Counted from the stretch's first letter, positions 27,686 through 37,323 are shown. The stretch is 64,000 nucleotides of DNA from Sulfitobacter litoralis (GCF_900103185.1 NZ_FNJD01000019.1:1-64000); one strand, 5' to 3'. Numbers and translations are program-made. The notes: generated by a model not told the origin, from the sequence alone.

Positions 27686-28597
27686 TCAGATGTTGGGAAC
27701 GATGAAATCCGGCGACAAGCCAGCCTGCGCAATCGCATCCCCGACATCCAGCCCCGTGAGCGACCCATAGCCTGTGACCAGCGCCGTGGCAAAACCCGCC
27801 TGCGCGCCGCCCAGAATATCAGTGTGCAGCGTATCGCCGACCATCAGCACACGCGCGGGTGGGATTGCGCGGTTGAACCGGTCAAGCGCGATATCGAAGA
27901 CCTGCCCGAACGGTTTGCCCAGAAACACAGGCATCACACCGGTGCGATCGGCCAGACGGTGCGCAAACCAGCCCGGTTCCCGCGAGAGGCCCGTTTCACG
28001 CGGCGCGACCAGATCAGGGTTGCCCACCAACACCGGACGGGGCGCGCGTTTCAGCGACGCCTCCAGCAATGTCTGCCGACGGTCGGTCCAGCCGTCTGCG
28101 CCCACCAGCAAGAACCCGTCCTGCGCATCGTAGCTTTCGGCGCGGTCGTCGAGCACAGTCGTGTTGAGCGTCGTCAATTCCCCCAGATCGACGGCGGGGT
28201 TGATCATCACGCCCCATCGGCACGGCGGCAGCCCGGCTATATGCGCGGTCAGCGCCTCGCGGCTGGTGGTGACCTCGGAGGTGGTGAAATCAAACCCCAG
28301 ACGGGCATAGCGGGCCATCATATGCGCCTTGGGATAGGCGGCGGAGTTTGACACCACGCCAACCGCCTTGCCCGCCGCGCGCAGCGCCGCGATGGTATCG
28401 GTCGCACCGGGGATCGCGGTTTCGCCGACGTTCAGCACGCCGTAGGCGTCAAACAGGATCAGATCGAACCGCGCCGCGATGTCGGTGAACACGCCGGTCT
28501 CCGCCAGACCGCCCGCCGCAGTGCGCGGCAGACGGTCGGCAATTTGCAGATAGCGCGCAAAGGCGGCCTGCGGGTCGACGCCGTAATCTTGGGTCAC
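27686..28597 (-). CDS. HAD-superfamily class IIA hydrolase (TIGR01459 type)
   Basis: A 303-aa phosphatase-like protein with motif I FDAYGVLNVGE, motif II VSNSAAYPK, motif III Lys in LGKPFGQVFD and motif IV MVGDTLHTDILGGAQAG. The start is GTG at 28597, overlapping the phnE stop (GTGA). It is the last gene of the phn uptake operon, so it may dephosphorylate the imported compound or a product of it. TIGR01459 proteins are usually predicted sugar phosphatases. Confidence 0.9.
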   Translation of the reverse strand: MTQDYGVDPQAAFARYLQIADRLPRTAAGGLAETGVFTDIAARFDLILFDAYGVLNVGETAIPGATDTIAALRAAGKAVGVVSNSAAYPKAHMMARYARLGFDFTTSEVTTSREALTAHIAGLPPCRWGVMINPAVDLGELTTLNTTVLDDRAESYDAQDGFLLVGADGWTDRRQTLLEASLKRAPRPVLVGNPDLVAPRETGLSREPGWFAHRLADRTGVMPVFLGKPFGQVFDIALDRFNRAIPPARVLMVGDTLHTDILGGAQAGFATALVTGYGSLTGLDVGDAIAQAGLSPDFIVPNI

Positions 28598-29403
28598 AGG
28601 ATACGGCGCCGCAGATAGGCAGAGATGACTTCCCCCACCACCACCAGTGCGATGATCGCCAGCAAGATGGTCGCCACCTCGGGCCAATTGAAGGTGTCGA
28701 TCGCGCCTTGCAGAATGATCCCGATGCCGCCCGCACCCACCAGACCCAGCACGGTGGATTCGCGCAGGTTGATATCCCACCGCAAGATCGCCACCGCCCA
28801 GAAGGTCGGCATGACCTGCGGCACGATCGCATAGACGATAACCTTGAAGCGCGACGCGCCCGTGGCCTCAAGAGCTTCGACAGGGCGTGTGTCAATTTCC
28901 TCAATCGCCTCGCCCAGAAGTTTACCGATGAACCCGATAGAGCGGAACATGATCGCCACGATACCGGCCACGACACCCGGCCCGAAGATCGCCACAAACA
29001 GCAGCGCCCAGATGATCGTGTTCACCGACCGCGAGGTCACAAGGATCAACCGCCCCAGCCACAGGGTCACGCGGTTCGGCGTGGTATTCTGCGCCGAGAT
29101 ATAAGCGACCGGCAGCGACAGCAGCACCGCAAAGGTGGTGGCGAATGTCGCGATGTTTACCGTATCCCACAGCACCTTGAGGATGGTTTCCAAGTTGGTG
29201 GGGTCCGGCGGATACATGCGGCTGAACAGATCGCCGATCTGTTCAGGTGCGCCCCAGACCCAAGGCCAGATCACTTCAATCGACGTGAGCGCCCAGGCGA
29301 TCGCCAACCCGCAACCCAGAAAGATGGCATAGCGCATCATGCGTTGTTTGAGCGTAAAGCGGGACCAGTCGTCGCGTCCGAATTGCGTAGAAAGTGAGGT
29401 CAT
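28594..29403 (-). CDS. phnE: Phosphonate-type ABC transporter permease (second PhnE)
   Basis: A 269-aa permease of the BPD inner-membrane family with about six transmembrane helices. The EAA-type loop is LLGEAIEEIDTRPVEALEATGASRFKVI. It overlaps the first phnE by 4 bases and the HAD gene by 4 bases. The two PhnE proteins differ in sequence and probably form a heterodimeric channel. Confidence 0.93.
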   Translation of the reverse strand: MTSLSTQFGRDDWSRFTLKQRMMRYAIFLGCGLAIAWALTSIEVIWPWVWGAPEQIGDLFSRMYPPDPTNLETILKVLWDTVNIATFATTFAVLLSLPVAYISAQNTTPNRVTLWLGRLILVTSRSVNTIIWALLFVAIFGPGVVAGIVAIMFRSIGFIGKLLGEAIEEIDTRPVEALEATGASRFKVIVYAIVPQVMPTFWAVAILRWDINLRESTVLGLVGAGGIGIILQGAIDTFNWPEVATILLAIIALVVVGEVISAYLRRRIL

Positions 29404-30194
29404 TGGATACGCTTTCGGATAACGCCGCTGACGGCCTCGGAAAAGAGGATCACGCCCACGATGACGATGGTGATGGCAAGGGCAAAGTCATAGTCATAGC
29501 GCCCAAAGGCATTGGCGAGCGTCGCACCGATGCCCCCTGCCCCCACGATCCCCACCACGGCAGAGGCCCGCAAGTTGGAATCAAGCTGGTAGATCGTCAG
29601 ACCGATCTGGCGCGGCATGATCTGCGGAAAGATCGCGTAGGACAGCGTCGAGAAATATGGCGCACCGGCGGCGCGCATGGCCTCGACCTGACCAAAGTCG
29701 ATCTCTTCGATCCGCTCTGCCAGCATCTTGGCGACGAAACCAATGGAATAGACGGTCAGGGTCAGCACGCCCGCAAAGGGTCCGAACCCAACCGCTTTGA
29801 CGAAGAGGATCGCCACGATCACCGGATGGAAGCTGCGTGCAATGATGATGATCGCACGACCCAGATAGAACACCGGCTTGGGGGCGACATTGCCTGCGGA
29901 CATAAAGGCGATGGGGATCGACAAGAACACGCCAAGCGCCGTGGCCAGCACCGCGATTTTGAGGCTTTCGAGAAACCCGTCGATCAGCAGACCGCTGCGT
30001 TCAAAGCTCGGGGGAAAGGCCCCGCCGAAAATCTTGCCCGCGCGGCCGATACCTTCGGCGACGCGGTTCCAGTCGATGGGCATGGTCAGCCCGACCCAGC
30101 CGAAATAGGCGATGACCCCAAGATATACGGCCCACCGCAGCACGGGATTGGCAATAAAGGGCGGCTTGGCCCAAGTGTCGCGCGGCGCGGTCAT
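29400..30194 (-). CDS. phnE: Phosphonate-type ABC transporter permease (first PhnE)
   Basis: A 264-aa permease with the cytoplasmic loop MLAERIEEIDFGQVEAMRAAGAPYFSTL and the motif AVVGIVGAGGIGATL near the C-terminus. ATGA overlaps join it to phnC upstream and phnE2 downstream. The fold and gene order match PhnCDE uptake systems for phosphonate, phosphite or phosphate esters. Confidence 0.93.
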   Translation of the reverse strand: MTAPRDTWAKPPFIANPVLRWAVYLGVIAYFGWVGLTMPIDWNRVAEGIGRAGKIFGGAFPPSFERSGLLIDGFLESLKIAVLATALGVFLSIPIAFMSAGNVAPKPVFYLGRAIIIIARSFHPVIVAILFVKAVGFGPFAGVLTLTVYSIGFVAKMLAERIEEIDFGQVEAMRAAGAPYFSTLSYAIFPQIMPRQIGLTIYQLDSNLRASAVVGIVGAGGIGATLANAFGRYDYDFALAITIVIVGVILFSEAVSGVIRKRIQ

Positions 30195-30976
30195 GATGCG
30201 GCTGCCTTGTCATCCGGCCCGCCGCTGCGGTCGGCATGGGGGCTGCCCGCATAGATCGCCTCCATCGCGGAGGGGTCCAGCATGTCTGGCTTGTCGTCAA
30301 AGATGATCCGGCCATAGCGCATGCCGACAATGCGGTCGGTGTATTCCTTGGCCTCGTTTACATTGTGGATGTTGATCAGCACCGGCAGCTTGAGCTCGCG
30401 CGACAGGTCGCGCAGCAGGCCCATGATCTGTTCTGATGTCTTGGGGTCAAGCGATGCGGTAGGCTCGTCCGCCAGCAGGATATCGGGTTCCTGCATCAGG
30501 GCGCGGACCACCCCGACGCGCTGACGTTCGCCGCCCGACAGCTGGTCGGCGCGGGTGTCGGCGTAATGGGCGATGCCCACCCGCTCCATCAGTTCATAGG
30601 CGCGGCGGATGTCTTGCTTAGGATAGCGCCGCGTGATCGCGGACCATGTTGAAATATACCCCAGACGACCCGACTGGACGTTCTCCATCACGGTGAGACG
30701 ATCCACGAGGTTGAAGCCTTGGAACACCATCCCGATCTTGCGCCGTGCGGCCCGCAGGTTCTTGCCCCGCAGGCGGGTCAGGTCGGTGCCGTTCAGCTCG
30801 ACCGTGCCTGATGTCGGCTCAACCAGTCGGTTGATGCAACGCAGCAACGTGCTTTTACCTGCACCAGAAGACCCGATGATCGACACAACGCTTTCACCCT
30901 CGATGGTGAGGTCAAGATTCTTGAGGACCGGATCGCCAGAGCCGTAGCGTTTGACGAGGTCAGTAATTTTCAACAT
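30191..30976 (-). CDS. phnC: Phosphonate-type ABC transporter ATPase PhnC
   Basis: A 261-aa ATPase with Walker A GSSGAGKSTLLRCINRL, signature LSGGERQRVGVVRAL and Walker B ILLADEPTASLDP. The PhnC-typical stretch GYISTWSAITRRYPKQD appears in the middle. It follows phnD by 54 bases. Confidence 0.95.
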   Translation of the reverse strand: MLKITDLVKRYGSGDPVLKNLDLTIEGESVVSIIGSSGAGKSTLLRCINRLVEPTSGTVELNGTDLTRLRGKNLRAARRKIGMVFQGFNLVDRLTVMENVQSGRLGYISTWSAITRRYPKQDIRRAYELMERVGIAHYADTRADQLSGGERQRVGVVRALMQEPDILLADEPTASLDPKTSEQIMGLLRDLSRELKLPVLINIHNVNEAKEYTDRIVGMRYGRIIFDDKPDMLDPSAMEAIYAGSPHADRSGGPDDKAAAS

Positions 30977-31030
30977 GTAAAATACCTTATGCGCGAGGCC
31001 GACCCACTGGGATCGGCCTCGACGGAAAAA

Positions 31031-32008
31031 TCATTCAGCAGCAAGGCCTTGTGGGGTATATTCAACACCATTGGCAGACTGGATCTGACGGATGACGGCC
31101 CACTGGTCTTTGTAGGTGATCGGAACGAATTTGCTCACGCCCGAAAATTCTTCGCCCAATGCGGTGCCGGTAAAGTCGTAGCTAAAGAAGGCTTCCTTGA
31201 TCTTGTCCTTCAGCTCTGGCGTCAGGTCGTGGGCCACGCCGTAAGATGTCGTGGGAAACGGATCGCTTTCCCAGACAATGCGCACCTCGGCAGGGTCATA
31301 CAGACCGCGTTCCGCCATGCGGTCCACCACTTCGGACGCAACCGGTGCCGCGTCGTAGTCGCCCGCGACCACACCCAACATGGATTGGTCGTGGCTGCCA
31401 GAGTAGGTCACCTCGTAATCCTGATCCGGCACGACGCCCAGATCAGGGAACAACGCGCGCGGTGCCTGATTGCCGGAGTTCGACGTGGGCGATGTATGCG
31501 CGACGCGTTTGCCAGCAAGATCGGGCATCTCTTTGATGTCGCTGTCGGCTTGGGTGTAGACCTGCAGCTTGTAGCCGAACTGCCCGTCTTCGGAGCCCAT
31601 GATCGCGAAGGGTTCAACGCCCGCAAGGTTCACAGCAAAGGGTGTGGGTCCGGTCGAGAAGCCCGCGATATGCAAACGGCCAGAACGCATGGCTTCGACT
31701 TCGGCAGAGTTGGACTGGACGGCAAAGAACTGGACTTTCTTGCCGGTCACCTCGGACAGGTGGTCGATGAAGGGCGTCCAGATGTCTTCGTAAATGGCGG
31801 GATCTTCGACGGGCGTATAGGCAAAGACCAGAGTCGACGGATCCTTGAGCATGCTCTCGTCTGTGGGCGCGTCGGCGACCAGATCGCCATTGGCATCACA
31901 GAACATCGTATCCAGCGCACCGCGCTCTGCGCATTCTTCGGCCAGCGTGGCAGTACCGGTCATGGCAAAGGCCGCCAAAAGGCCCGCCGTTATAAAGCTA
32001 CGTTTCAT
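31031..32008 (-). CDS. phnD: Phosphonate-type ABC transporter substrate-binding protein PhnD
   Basis: A 325-aa periplasmic protein with a signal peptide (MKRSFITAGLLAAFAMTGTATLA). The PhnD fold shows SEVTGKKVQFFAVQSNSAEVEAM, GKRVAHTSPTSNSGNQAPRAL (a phosphate-group-binding Ser/Thr cluster) and GVVAGDYDAAPVASEVVDRM. Homologues bind phosphonates, phosphite or phosphate. No phosphonate-cleaving genes (phnGHIJ, phnX, phnWAY) are nearby, so the ligand is undetermined. It leads the operon phnD-C-E-E-HAD. Confidence 0.94.
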   Translation of the reverse strand: MKRSFITAGLLAAFAMTGTATLAEECAERGALDTMFCDANGDLVADAPTDESMLKDPSTLVFAYTPVEDPAIYEDIWTPFIDHLSEVTGKKVQFFAVQSNSAEVEAMRSGRLHIAGFSTGPTPFAVNLAGVEPFAIMGSEDGQFGYKLQVYTQADSDIKEMPDLAGKRVAHTSPTSNSGNQAPRALFPDLGVVPDQDYEVTYSGSHDQSMLGVVAGDYDAAPVASEVVDRMAERGLYDPAEVRIVWESDPFPTTSYGVAHDLTPELKDKIKEAFFSYDFTGTALGEEFSGVSKFVPITYKDQWAVIRQIQSANGVEYTPQGLAAE

Positions 32009-32050
32009 GTGTTTCTCCTCCCCGAGAATACCCGCGCAGAGGGTACTGCG

Positions 32051-32127
32051 CGATTAATTAATCGATACGAGCATTGAAGCTTTCGATTCGCAACATTTTC
32101 CGACTAGATATTTGGGAAGTGCCAAAT
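32051..32127. promoter_or_regulatory. candidate operators between phnD and the DeoR gene
   Basis: Two dyads lie in the 154-base divergent region. CGATTAATTAATCG (32051-32064) is a perfect 14-bp palindrome on the phnD side. ATTTGG-N6-CCAAAT (32110-32127) lies on the deoR side. Binding by the DeoR-family protein is inferred from position. Confidence 0.4.
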
Positions 32128-32162
32128 TCAAACGGCATATCCGGATGGAGGGGAACCGCAGA

Positions 32163-32957
32163 ATGGATACCGGAACCGAACGCCGCACGCTGCGCAAGTC
32201 AGAACGCCACGCGCAGATTTTGCTGGAACTGCGCCTTGCCCCGCATGTGCGGGTGTCGGACCTTGCGGCCAGCTTTGATGTGACCACAGAAACCGTCCGC
32301 CGCGATATTGCTGAGCTAAGCGCGCAGGGGCTTTTGCAGAAATCCTACGGCGGGGCCTCCCCTCGCGCACCGGGGGCGCAAAGCGTGCTGGACCAACGTC
32401 AGCGCGAGCATGTGGATGAACGTCGGCAGATGGCGCAGCTTGCCCTAACGCGGGTGACCGACGGGCAAACCCTGATGATCGACGCCGGTGCAACGATGAT
32501 GGAATTTGCCCGCGCCTTGGCCATGTCGGGCAAAGCAGTAACTGTGCTCACAAACAGCCTGCAGGTCGCTATGATCCTTGGGTCATCGGACGCGGTGCGC
32601 GTGATCATGACGCCGGGCGACTATCTAAACGCCGAGGCCGCGTTGACGGGGACCGCAACATGCGACTTTCTACGGATGTTTAATGTCGACGCTTGTTTTC
32701 TAGGCGCGTCGGCCCTGGATGAAACCGGCGTCACCGAAGCGATTGCGGGCTTTGCAGAGGTAAAACGCACCATGCTTGCGCAAAGCCGGACCGGGCATTT
32801 TCTGATTGATGGCAGCAAGTTTGGCAAACGTCATCTGACGCAGGTCATTGCCCTTGACGAGATGGGCTGCCTGATCACCGATATCGCCCCGACCGGAGCG
32901 CTTGACGCCGCTTTGGACTGTCATCGCACGCCTACCATCCTTCCGAACCAAGGCTGA
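32163..32957 (+). CDS. DeoR family transcriptional regulator
   Basis: A 264-aa regulator. It has an N-terminal HTH at about residues 15-60 (VRVSDLAASFDVTTETVRRDI) and a DeoRC sensor domain containing IDAGATMMEFARAL and LNAEAALTGTATCDFL, with LIDGSKFGKRHLTQV near the end. DeoR proteins sense phosphorylated sugars or polyols. Divergent placement opposite phnD suggests it controls the phn-HAD operon in response to a phosphorylated ligand. GAGGGGAA precedes the chosen ATG. Confidence 0.92.
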   Translation: MDTGTERRTLRKSERHAQILLELRLAPHVRVSDLAASFDVTTETVRRDIAELSAQGLLQKSYGGASPRAPGAQSVLDQRQREHVDERRQMAQLALTRVTDGQTLMIDAGATMMEFARALAMSGKAVTVLTNSLQVAMILGSSDAVRVIMTPGDYLNAEAALTGTATCDFLRMFNVDACFLGASALDETGVTEAIAGFAEVKRTMLAQSRTGHFLIDGSKFGKRHLTQVIALDEMGCLITDIAPTGALDAALDCHRTPTILPNQG

Positions 32958-33118
32958 GAGAGCGCCGTACGCAAAAGTCTAAAAAATGCCGCGATTGCGC
33001 CTGCATTTTGTCCGCAGCAGTACCGATGATGCGGGACGTTTACGAGGATCAAGCCAAGCCGCGAAGACATCGACACAAAGTCGGGCACCGCGCAGCTTGG
33101 ACGAATGAGGGTGGTGGT

Positions 33119-35164
33119 TTGCTTAACAAATTTACGGGGTATCTTGCCTCTAAGGTCTTTATCGTCCTGACGATTATCCTGCTCGTTAGCGTCGGCAGCA
33201 TCGCCTATTCTATCGTTAAGCTCGACCGCGACAATCATCTGGCCGCCCTGCGTCTCGATGTCGAACAGGAGCTAAATTCCGTCACCGATCAAATCCAGCT
33301 GCGCTTCTTCGAGGCGGTTCTCGTCGCCAAGAACATCGAGAATTCGCTTGCGATTGACGGCGAGATTGACGAACGCCAGATCGCCCGTACCGTGCGCGAT
33401 CTTCAACGCCATAACCCCGATGTAATTGCCGTAGCTTTAGCCCCTAACCTATCGATTACACACAGTTTTCCGCAAACGGATAACCGCGTGACCATCGGAA
33501 TGAATTATTCGCAGCTGCACGCACAAATGCCCAGTGTGGCGCAAGCATACCGCACCCGCGCGCCCGTGATCGATGACCGCGTCGACCTTGTCCAAGGGGG
33601 CACAGGCTATATCATGCATTATCCGGTTTTCCTGCCCAATGCCGAGCTGTCGACCGATCAATTCTGGGGCGTGATCTCTGTTGTGATGGATCAAAAAGGC
33701 CTGCTGCAAACCCCGCAGCGTGATTTCTCTGACCCCGCCCAATACAGTTTTGAACTCTATCCGCTTAAAGCCTCCGGCTTGGTAGAGGCCCTGCCCGATC
33801 ACCGGCTGACCAAGCTGAAGGACAAGCCGGTGGTCACCACGTTTAATGTCCTTGGTGTCACTTGGGAGGCCGCCGTCCGCCCCGCCGGAGGCTGGCCCGC
33901 CTATTCACCTCAAAGCCGGAATCTGGTGGGTTTTGCCCTCATTGCCGCCATATTTCTACTGGGTGTCCTGCTCGCCTTTCGCCGCATGGCGCTGGAGCAA
34001 GCCAACGCCCATGCGCTGTTGTCCGAAGCCGTGGGCGCGATCAATGAAGGGTTCATCGCATTTGATGCCAAGGAACGGGTGATGGTGGTGAACCAGAAAT
34101 ACCGCGACTACCACCCTCAGATTGCTGATCTGATCGTCCCCGGTGCCACGATGAAAGAGCTCGTCATGCATTGGGTCGACCGGTCTGATCACTTTGAAGA
34201 CACGGCCAGCAAACAGGCTTGGATCCGCGACCGCCTGCAGAGTTTTCGCAATCCGGGCAGCGCCTTTTTGCAAGACACCGGTGATGACTGCTGGCTTAAA
34301 GTGACCGAGGCCAAGACGCCCCATGGCTATACCGTTGGCATCTGGACGGACGTAACGGCCGAAAAGCGCGCTCAGGAAGCAGCCGAAGCAGCCGACCGTG
34401 AAAAAACCGAATTCCTCAACAACGTGTCACACGAGCTGCGCACGCCGCTGACGGTCATTTTTGGCCGCGCCTCTTTCATGCGCCACAGCGATAAAATGCC
34501 CCAATCTCAGCGTCTTATGGATGCGCTCGAGGCCGATGGCACGGGCTGCCCTGTGGCCGCCGGCGCCGCACGCGACTACCAGCGCTTTATGACCGATCAA
34601 GGCGCTGGCATCGCCGAGTCCGCGCAGCATATGATCCGTCTGGTCGAAGATTTGCTGGATTGGACCAAAGTCTCTCGCGGTCAGCTTGAACTGGATATGG
34701 CCCCGATCCAGCTTGATGAAATCGCCCGTTCCGTGACCCAAGAACTGCAGCCCGCTGCAGAGGCCAAGGGGCTGACGTTAACCTACATTGGTGACGGCCC
34801 CGTTGCGACAATCGCCGATAAGGTTCGGGTCAAACAGATCTTGTATAACCTGATCACCAACGCCATCAAATTCACCAATGAGGGCAAGGTCAACTTGTCG
34901 ATGCTCCATTCAAACGACAAGATTGTGTTCAGCGTCAGCGATACCGGTAACGGCATTTCCAAGGCCGATGCACGGCGCGTCTTTCAGCGGTTCCAGCAAG
35001 TTGACGGGTCGATGACGCGGCAGAATGGCGGATTGGGGCTGGGTTTGGCGATCTCTGAACAATTGGCCACGCTTCACGGCGGATCGCTGTCGATGGATAG
35101 CGAACTTGGCGTCGGCAGCACCTTTAGCCTGACCCTGCCGCGGGATACTGTCAGCACTCTATAA
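33119..35164 (+). CDS. Sensor histidine kinase with CHASE and PAS domains
   Basis: About 681 aa from a TTG start at 33119 preceded by GAGGGTGG. In-frame ATGs at 33026/33029 would add a basic, non-family leader and have no ribosome site. The order is: TM helix (10-32), periplasmic CHASE domain (about 40-240, with DVIAVALAPNLSITHSFPQ), second TM, and PAS domain (LLSEAVGAINEGFIAFDAKERV). A DHp with FLNNVSHELRTPLTVIFG and an ATPase with LITNAIKFTN, DTGNGIS and GGLGLGLAISEQL follow. The DHp helix pair carries an extra segment of about 20 residues after DALEADG. It is followed by a small PAS protein. Confidence 0.9.
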   Translation: MLNKFTGYLASKVFIVLTIILLVSVGSIAYSIVKLDRDNHLAALRLDVEQELNSVTDQIQLRFFEAVLVAKNIENSLAIDGEIDERQIARTVRDLQRHNPDVIAVALAPNLSITHSFPQTDNRVTIGMNYSQLHAQMPSVAQAYRTRAPVIDDRVDLVQGGTGYIMHYPVFLPNAELSTDQFWGVISVVMDQKGLLQTPQRDFSDPAQYSFELYPLKASGLVEALPDHRLTKLKDKPVVTTFNVLGVTWEAAVRPAGGWPAYSPQSRNLVGFALIAAIFLLGVLLAFRRMALEQANAHALLSEAVGAINEGFIAFDAKERVMVVNQKYRDYHPQIADLIVPGATMKELVMHWVDRSDHFEDTASKQAWIRDRLQSFRNPGSAFLQDTGDDCWLKVTEAKTPHGYTVGIWTDVTAEKRAQEAAEAADREKTEFLNNVSHELRTPLTVIFGRASFMRHSDKMPQSQRLMDALEADGTGCPVAAGAARDYQRFMTDQGAGIAESAQHMIRLVEDLLDWTKVSRGQLELDMAPIQLDEIARSVTQELQPAAEAKGLTLTYIGDGPVATIADKVRVKQILYNLITNAIKFTNEGKVNLSMLHSNDKIVFSVSDTGNGISKADARRVFQRFQQVDGSMTRQNGGLGLGLAISEQLATLHGGSLSMDSELGVGSTFSLTLPRDTVSTL

Positions 35165-35303
35165 AAGCGCGCTTGACGGTCAGCTGGCCCAGATAGATCA
35201 AACTCTAAAGATAAAAATTTGGTCTTGTGAAGGATTTCGGGTATACCAGACAGATTAACGATTAGCTTTTTTCGACTTTAAATTTGTCTCAAAGGATTTC
35301 TTT

Positions 35304-35870
35304 TTGGATCTCCAAGCGAACAGTTATGTCGTGGATGGCCAGAACCGCATCGTTTCAGTCGGGTCTGAATGGGATCAATTCGCGCTTGAAAATGATGCAC
35401 CGGGGGCGACATCTGCCCGGGTGATCGGACGCGAGGTATGGGATTTTATCGAAGGCGATAATACCCGCGCCTATCTGTTCGGCGTCTTGCAGACCTGTCG
35501 GATGGAACAGCAGCTGTTCAGCATCCTCTATCGCTGCGACGGGCCCGATATGCGCCGGCTTTTTCGGCTGACAGTCTGGCCCTCGCCGGATCACAGCCTG
35601 ACCTTGGGCAGCATGTTGGTCCATTCCGTTGCGAGCCACCCCACCGCCACCGCTGGCGCGTTCGATACCTTTTACGACACCACGAGATGTTCCATTTGCT
35701 GCGCCTTTCAGATCGGAGAGAAATGGATCGATCTACGCACCCCGAAGGACCCAGGTAATTTTGCCAAAAGCTATTCGATCTGCCCCTCCTGCATAAAAGA
35801 TGCAGATCAGGAGTTTGCCCGAATGAGGCGCCAAAACAACGTCTTGCCCATGGTGCATCGCAAACATTAG
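35304..35870 (+). CDS. PAS-fold-like protein with C-terminal Cys pairs
   Basis: A 188-aa soluble protein. The N-terminal 100 residues (YVVDGQNRIVSVGSEWDQFA, then VIGREVWDFIEGDNTRAYL) resemble a PAS sensor fold. The C-terminal region has CSICC and CPSC motifs that could hold a metal. The start is TTG at 35304 with AAAGGA about 10 bases upstream; no ATG is available. It lies 139 bases after the kinase, so a partner role is possible but unproven. It is the last core gene before the island. Confidence 0.75.
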   Translation: MDLQANSYVVDGQNRIVSVGSEWDQFALENDAPGATSARVIGREVWDFIEGDNTRAYLFGVLQTCRMEQQLFSILYRCDGPDMRRLFRLTVWPSPDHSLTLGSMLVHSVASHPTATAGAFDTFYDTTRCSICCAFQIGEKWIDLRTPKDPGNFAKSYSICPSCIKDADQEFARMRRQNNVLPMVHRKH

Positions 35871-35971
35871 CCCCAAAAGAACAAGGCCAACCAGGGCCGT
35901 CACAAGATGCGCCGCAAATACGCCACGCTTGCGCGCCACGGCGACTAAATCTACTAAATATAAGGAAAAAG

Positions 35972-35988
35972 TGGTGCCCCCACACGGA
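35972..35988. repeat. island attachment site, distal copy of the tRNA-Thr 3' end
   Basis: TGGTGCCCCCACACGGA is an exact 17-base copy of the last bases of the tRNA-Thr gene at 49435-49451, in the same orientation. It marks the left boundary of the island, 141 bases ahead of the integrase. Confidence 0.9.
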
Positions 35989-36129
35989 ACCAAGCCATTG
36001 TTTTAAAATGTTTTTGTTTGTCTATCATTGATCATAGGCCCCTAGAAATAAGACCACGCCTGTCCTGTCGTGCCTTGTTGTGTCCATCCTTATCCACTAA
36101 TGTAAGGTGGATAATTAGGGGGATAAGAA

Positions 36130-37323
36130 ATGAGGGCGCAAAATAGGTTTTCGGCCCAATTCGTCAAATCCGCACCAGTGGGAAAGCATTGCGACGGCGC
36201 TGGACTATGGCTGGTGAAGCGTGAAGATGGCGGGGCGCAGTGGGTGCTGCGTGTTACCGTTCACGGCAGACGCCGCGAGATGGGCTTGGGTGGCTTCCCA
36301 TCGCTCGGGCTGGCTGAAGCCCGCAAGCAAGCTTCGCGGTGGCGAGATGTAGCGGCAGCAGGTCGCGACCCTATCAAGGAAAGGGAAGCCGAAGAACGGG
36401 CCGCGCGGCGCGAAGATATATCGCTGGCAATTCTGACCGCCGATGCATTCGAAGCGCGCAAGGCAGAACTCAAAGGCGACGGAACGGCGGGTCGGTGGTT
36501 GTCCCCTCTGACCATTCACGTTCTGCCGAAGCTTGGCAAAGTGCCGGTAACCGACATCGACCAGCGTGACATTCGCGACACGCTGGCCCCCATCTGGCAC
36601 ACAAAGGCTGACACTGCGCGCAAAGCTATAAACCGCCTTTCAATCGTGATGAAGCACGCGGCGGCGCTTGGCTTGGATGTGGACTTGCAGGCGACCGACA
36701 AGGCGAAGGCGTTGCTGGGGAAAACCCGGCACGTGCCTAAGAACATCCCAGCGATGGATTGGCGCGACGTGCCTGACTTTTATGCCAGCCTTGACGAACC
36801 GACGCTAACACATCTGGCGCTGCGCTTGCTTATCCTGACCGGCGTTCGTTCAGGACCGCTCCGCAATTTGCGGCTAGATCAAATCGAAGGCCATGTGTGG
36901 ACTGTGCCAGCCGAAGCGATGAAGGGCCGCAAAGGTGCGACTGCTGATTTTCGTGTGCCTTTGTCGGCAGAAGCCCTGCGCGTGATTGACCTAGCACGCC
37001 CGCACGCCCGAGACGGCTTGTTGTTTCCGAATACGCGGGCCGGCGTGATTAGCGACATGACCCTTTCGCGTATGATGCAGCGGCGCGGACTGGAAGCGCG
37101 ACCCCACGGCTTTCGTACAAGCCTGCGCACCTGGTTAGCCGAAGCGACCGACGCAACGCATGAAGTAGCAGAAGCGATGTTGGCGCATGTTGTGGATAGC
37201 AGTGTGGTGCGCGCCTATCGGCGCACCGACTATCTGGAACAGCGCACTGAGCTAGCCGATCGCTGGACTGCTTTTGTTACCGGCGGTGCTCAGAAGGTCA
37301 TAGCCTTCAAGACGGTAGATTGA
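36130..37323 (+). CDS. Tyrosine recombinase integrase of the island
   Basis: A 397-aa P4-type integrase. The N-terminal DUF4102-like arm-binding domain (HCDGAGLWLVKREDGGAQWVL) is followed by a core-binding domain. The catalytic domain has Arg in TGVRSGPLRNLR, HxxR in HGFRTSLRTWL, His in AHVVDSS and Tyr in VVRAYRRTDY. Enzymes of this class recombine at the 3' ends of tRNA genes, in line with the tRNA-Thr direct repeats. GGGGATAAG lies just ahead of the ATG. No excisionase is evident beside it, though the AlpA-like protein at 40856 may serve as one. Confidence 0.95.
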   Translation: MRAQNRFSAQFVKSAPVGKHCDGAGLWLVKREDGGAQWVLRVTVHGRRREMGLGGFPSLGLAEARKQASRWRDVAAAGRDPIKEREAEERAARREDISLAILTADAFEARKAELKGDGTAGRWLSPLTIHVLPKLGKVPVTDIDQRDIRDTLAPIWHTKADTARKAINRLSIVMKHAAALGLDVDLQATDKAKALLGKTRHVPKNIPAMDWRDVPDFYASLDEPTLTHLALRLLILTGVRSGPLRNLRLDQIEGHVWTVPAEAMKGRKGATADFRVPLSAEALRVIDLARPHARDGLLFPNTRAGVISDMTLSRMMQRRGLEARPHGFRTSLRTWLAEATDATHEVAEAMLAHVVDSSVVRAYRRTDYLEQRTELADRWTAFVTGGAQKVIAFKTVD

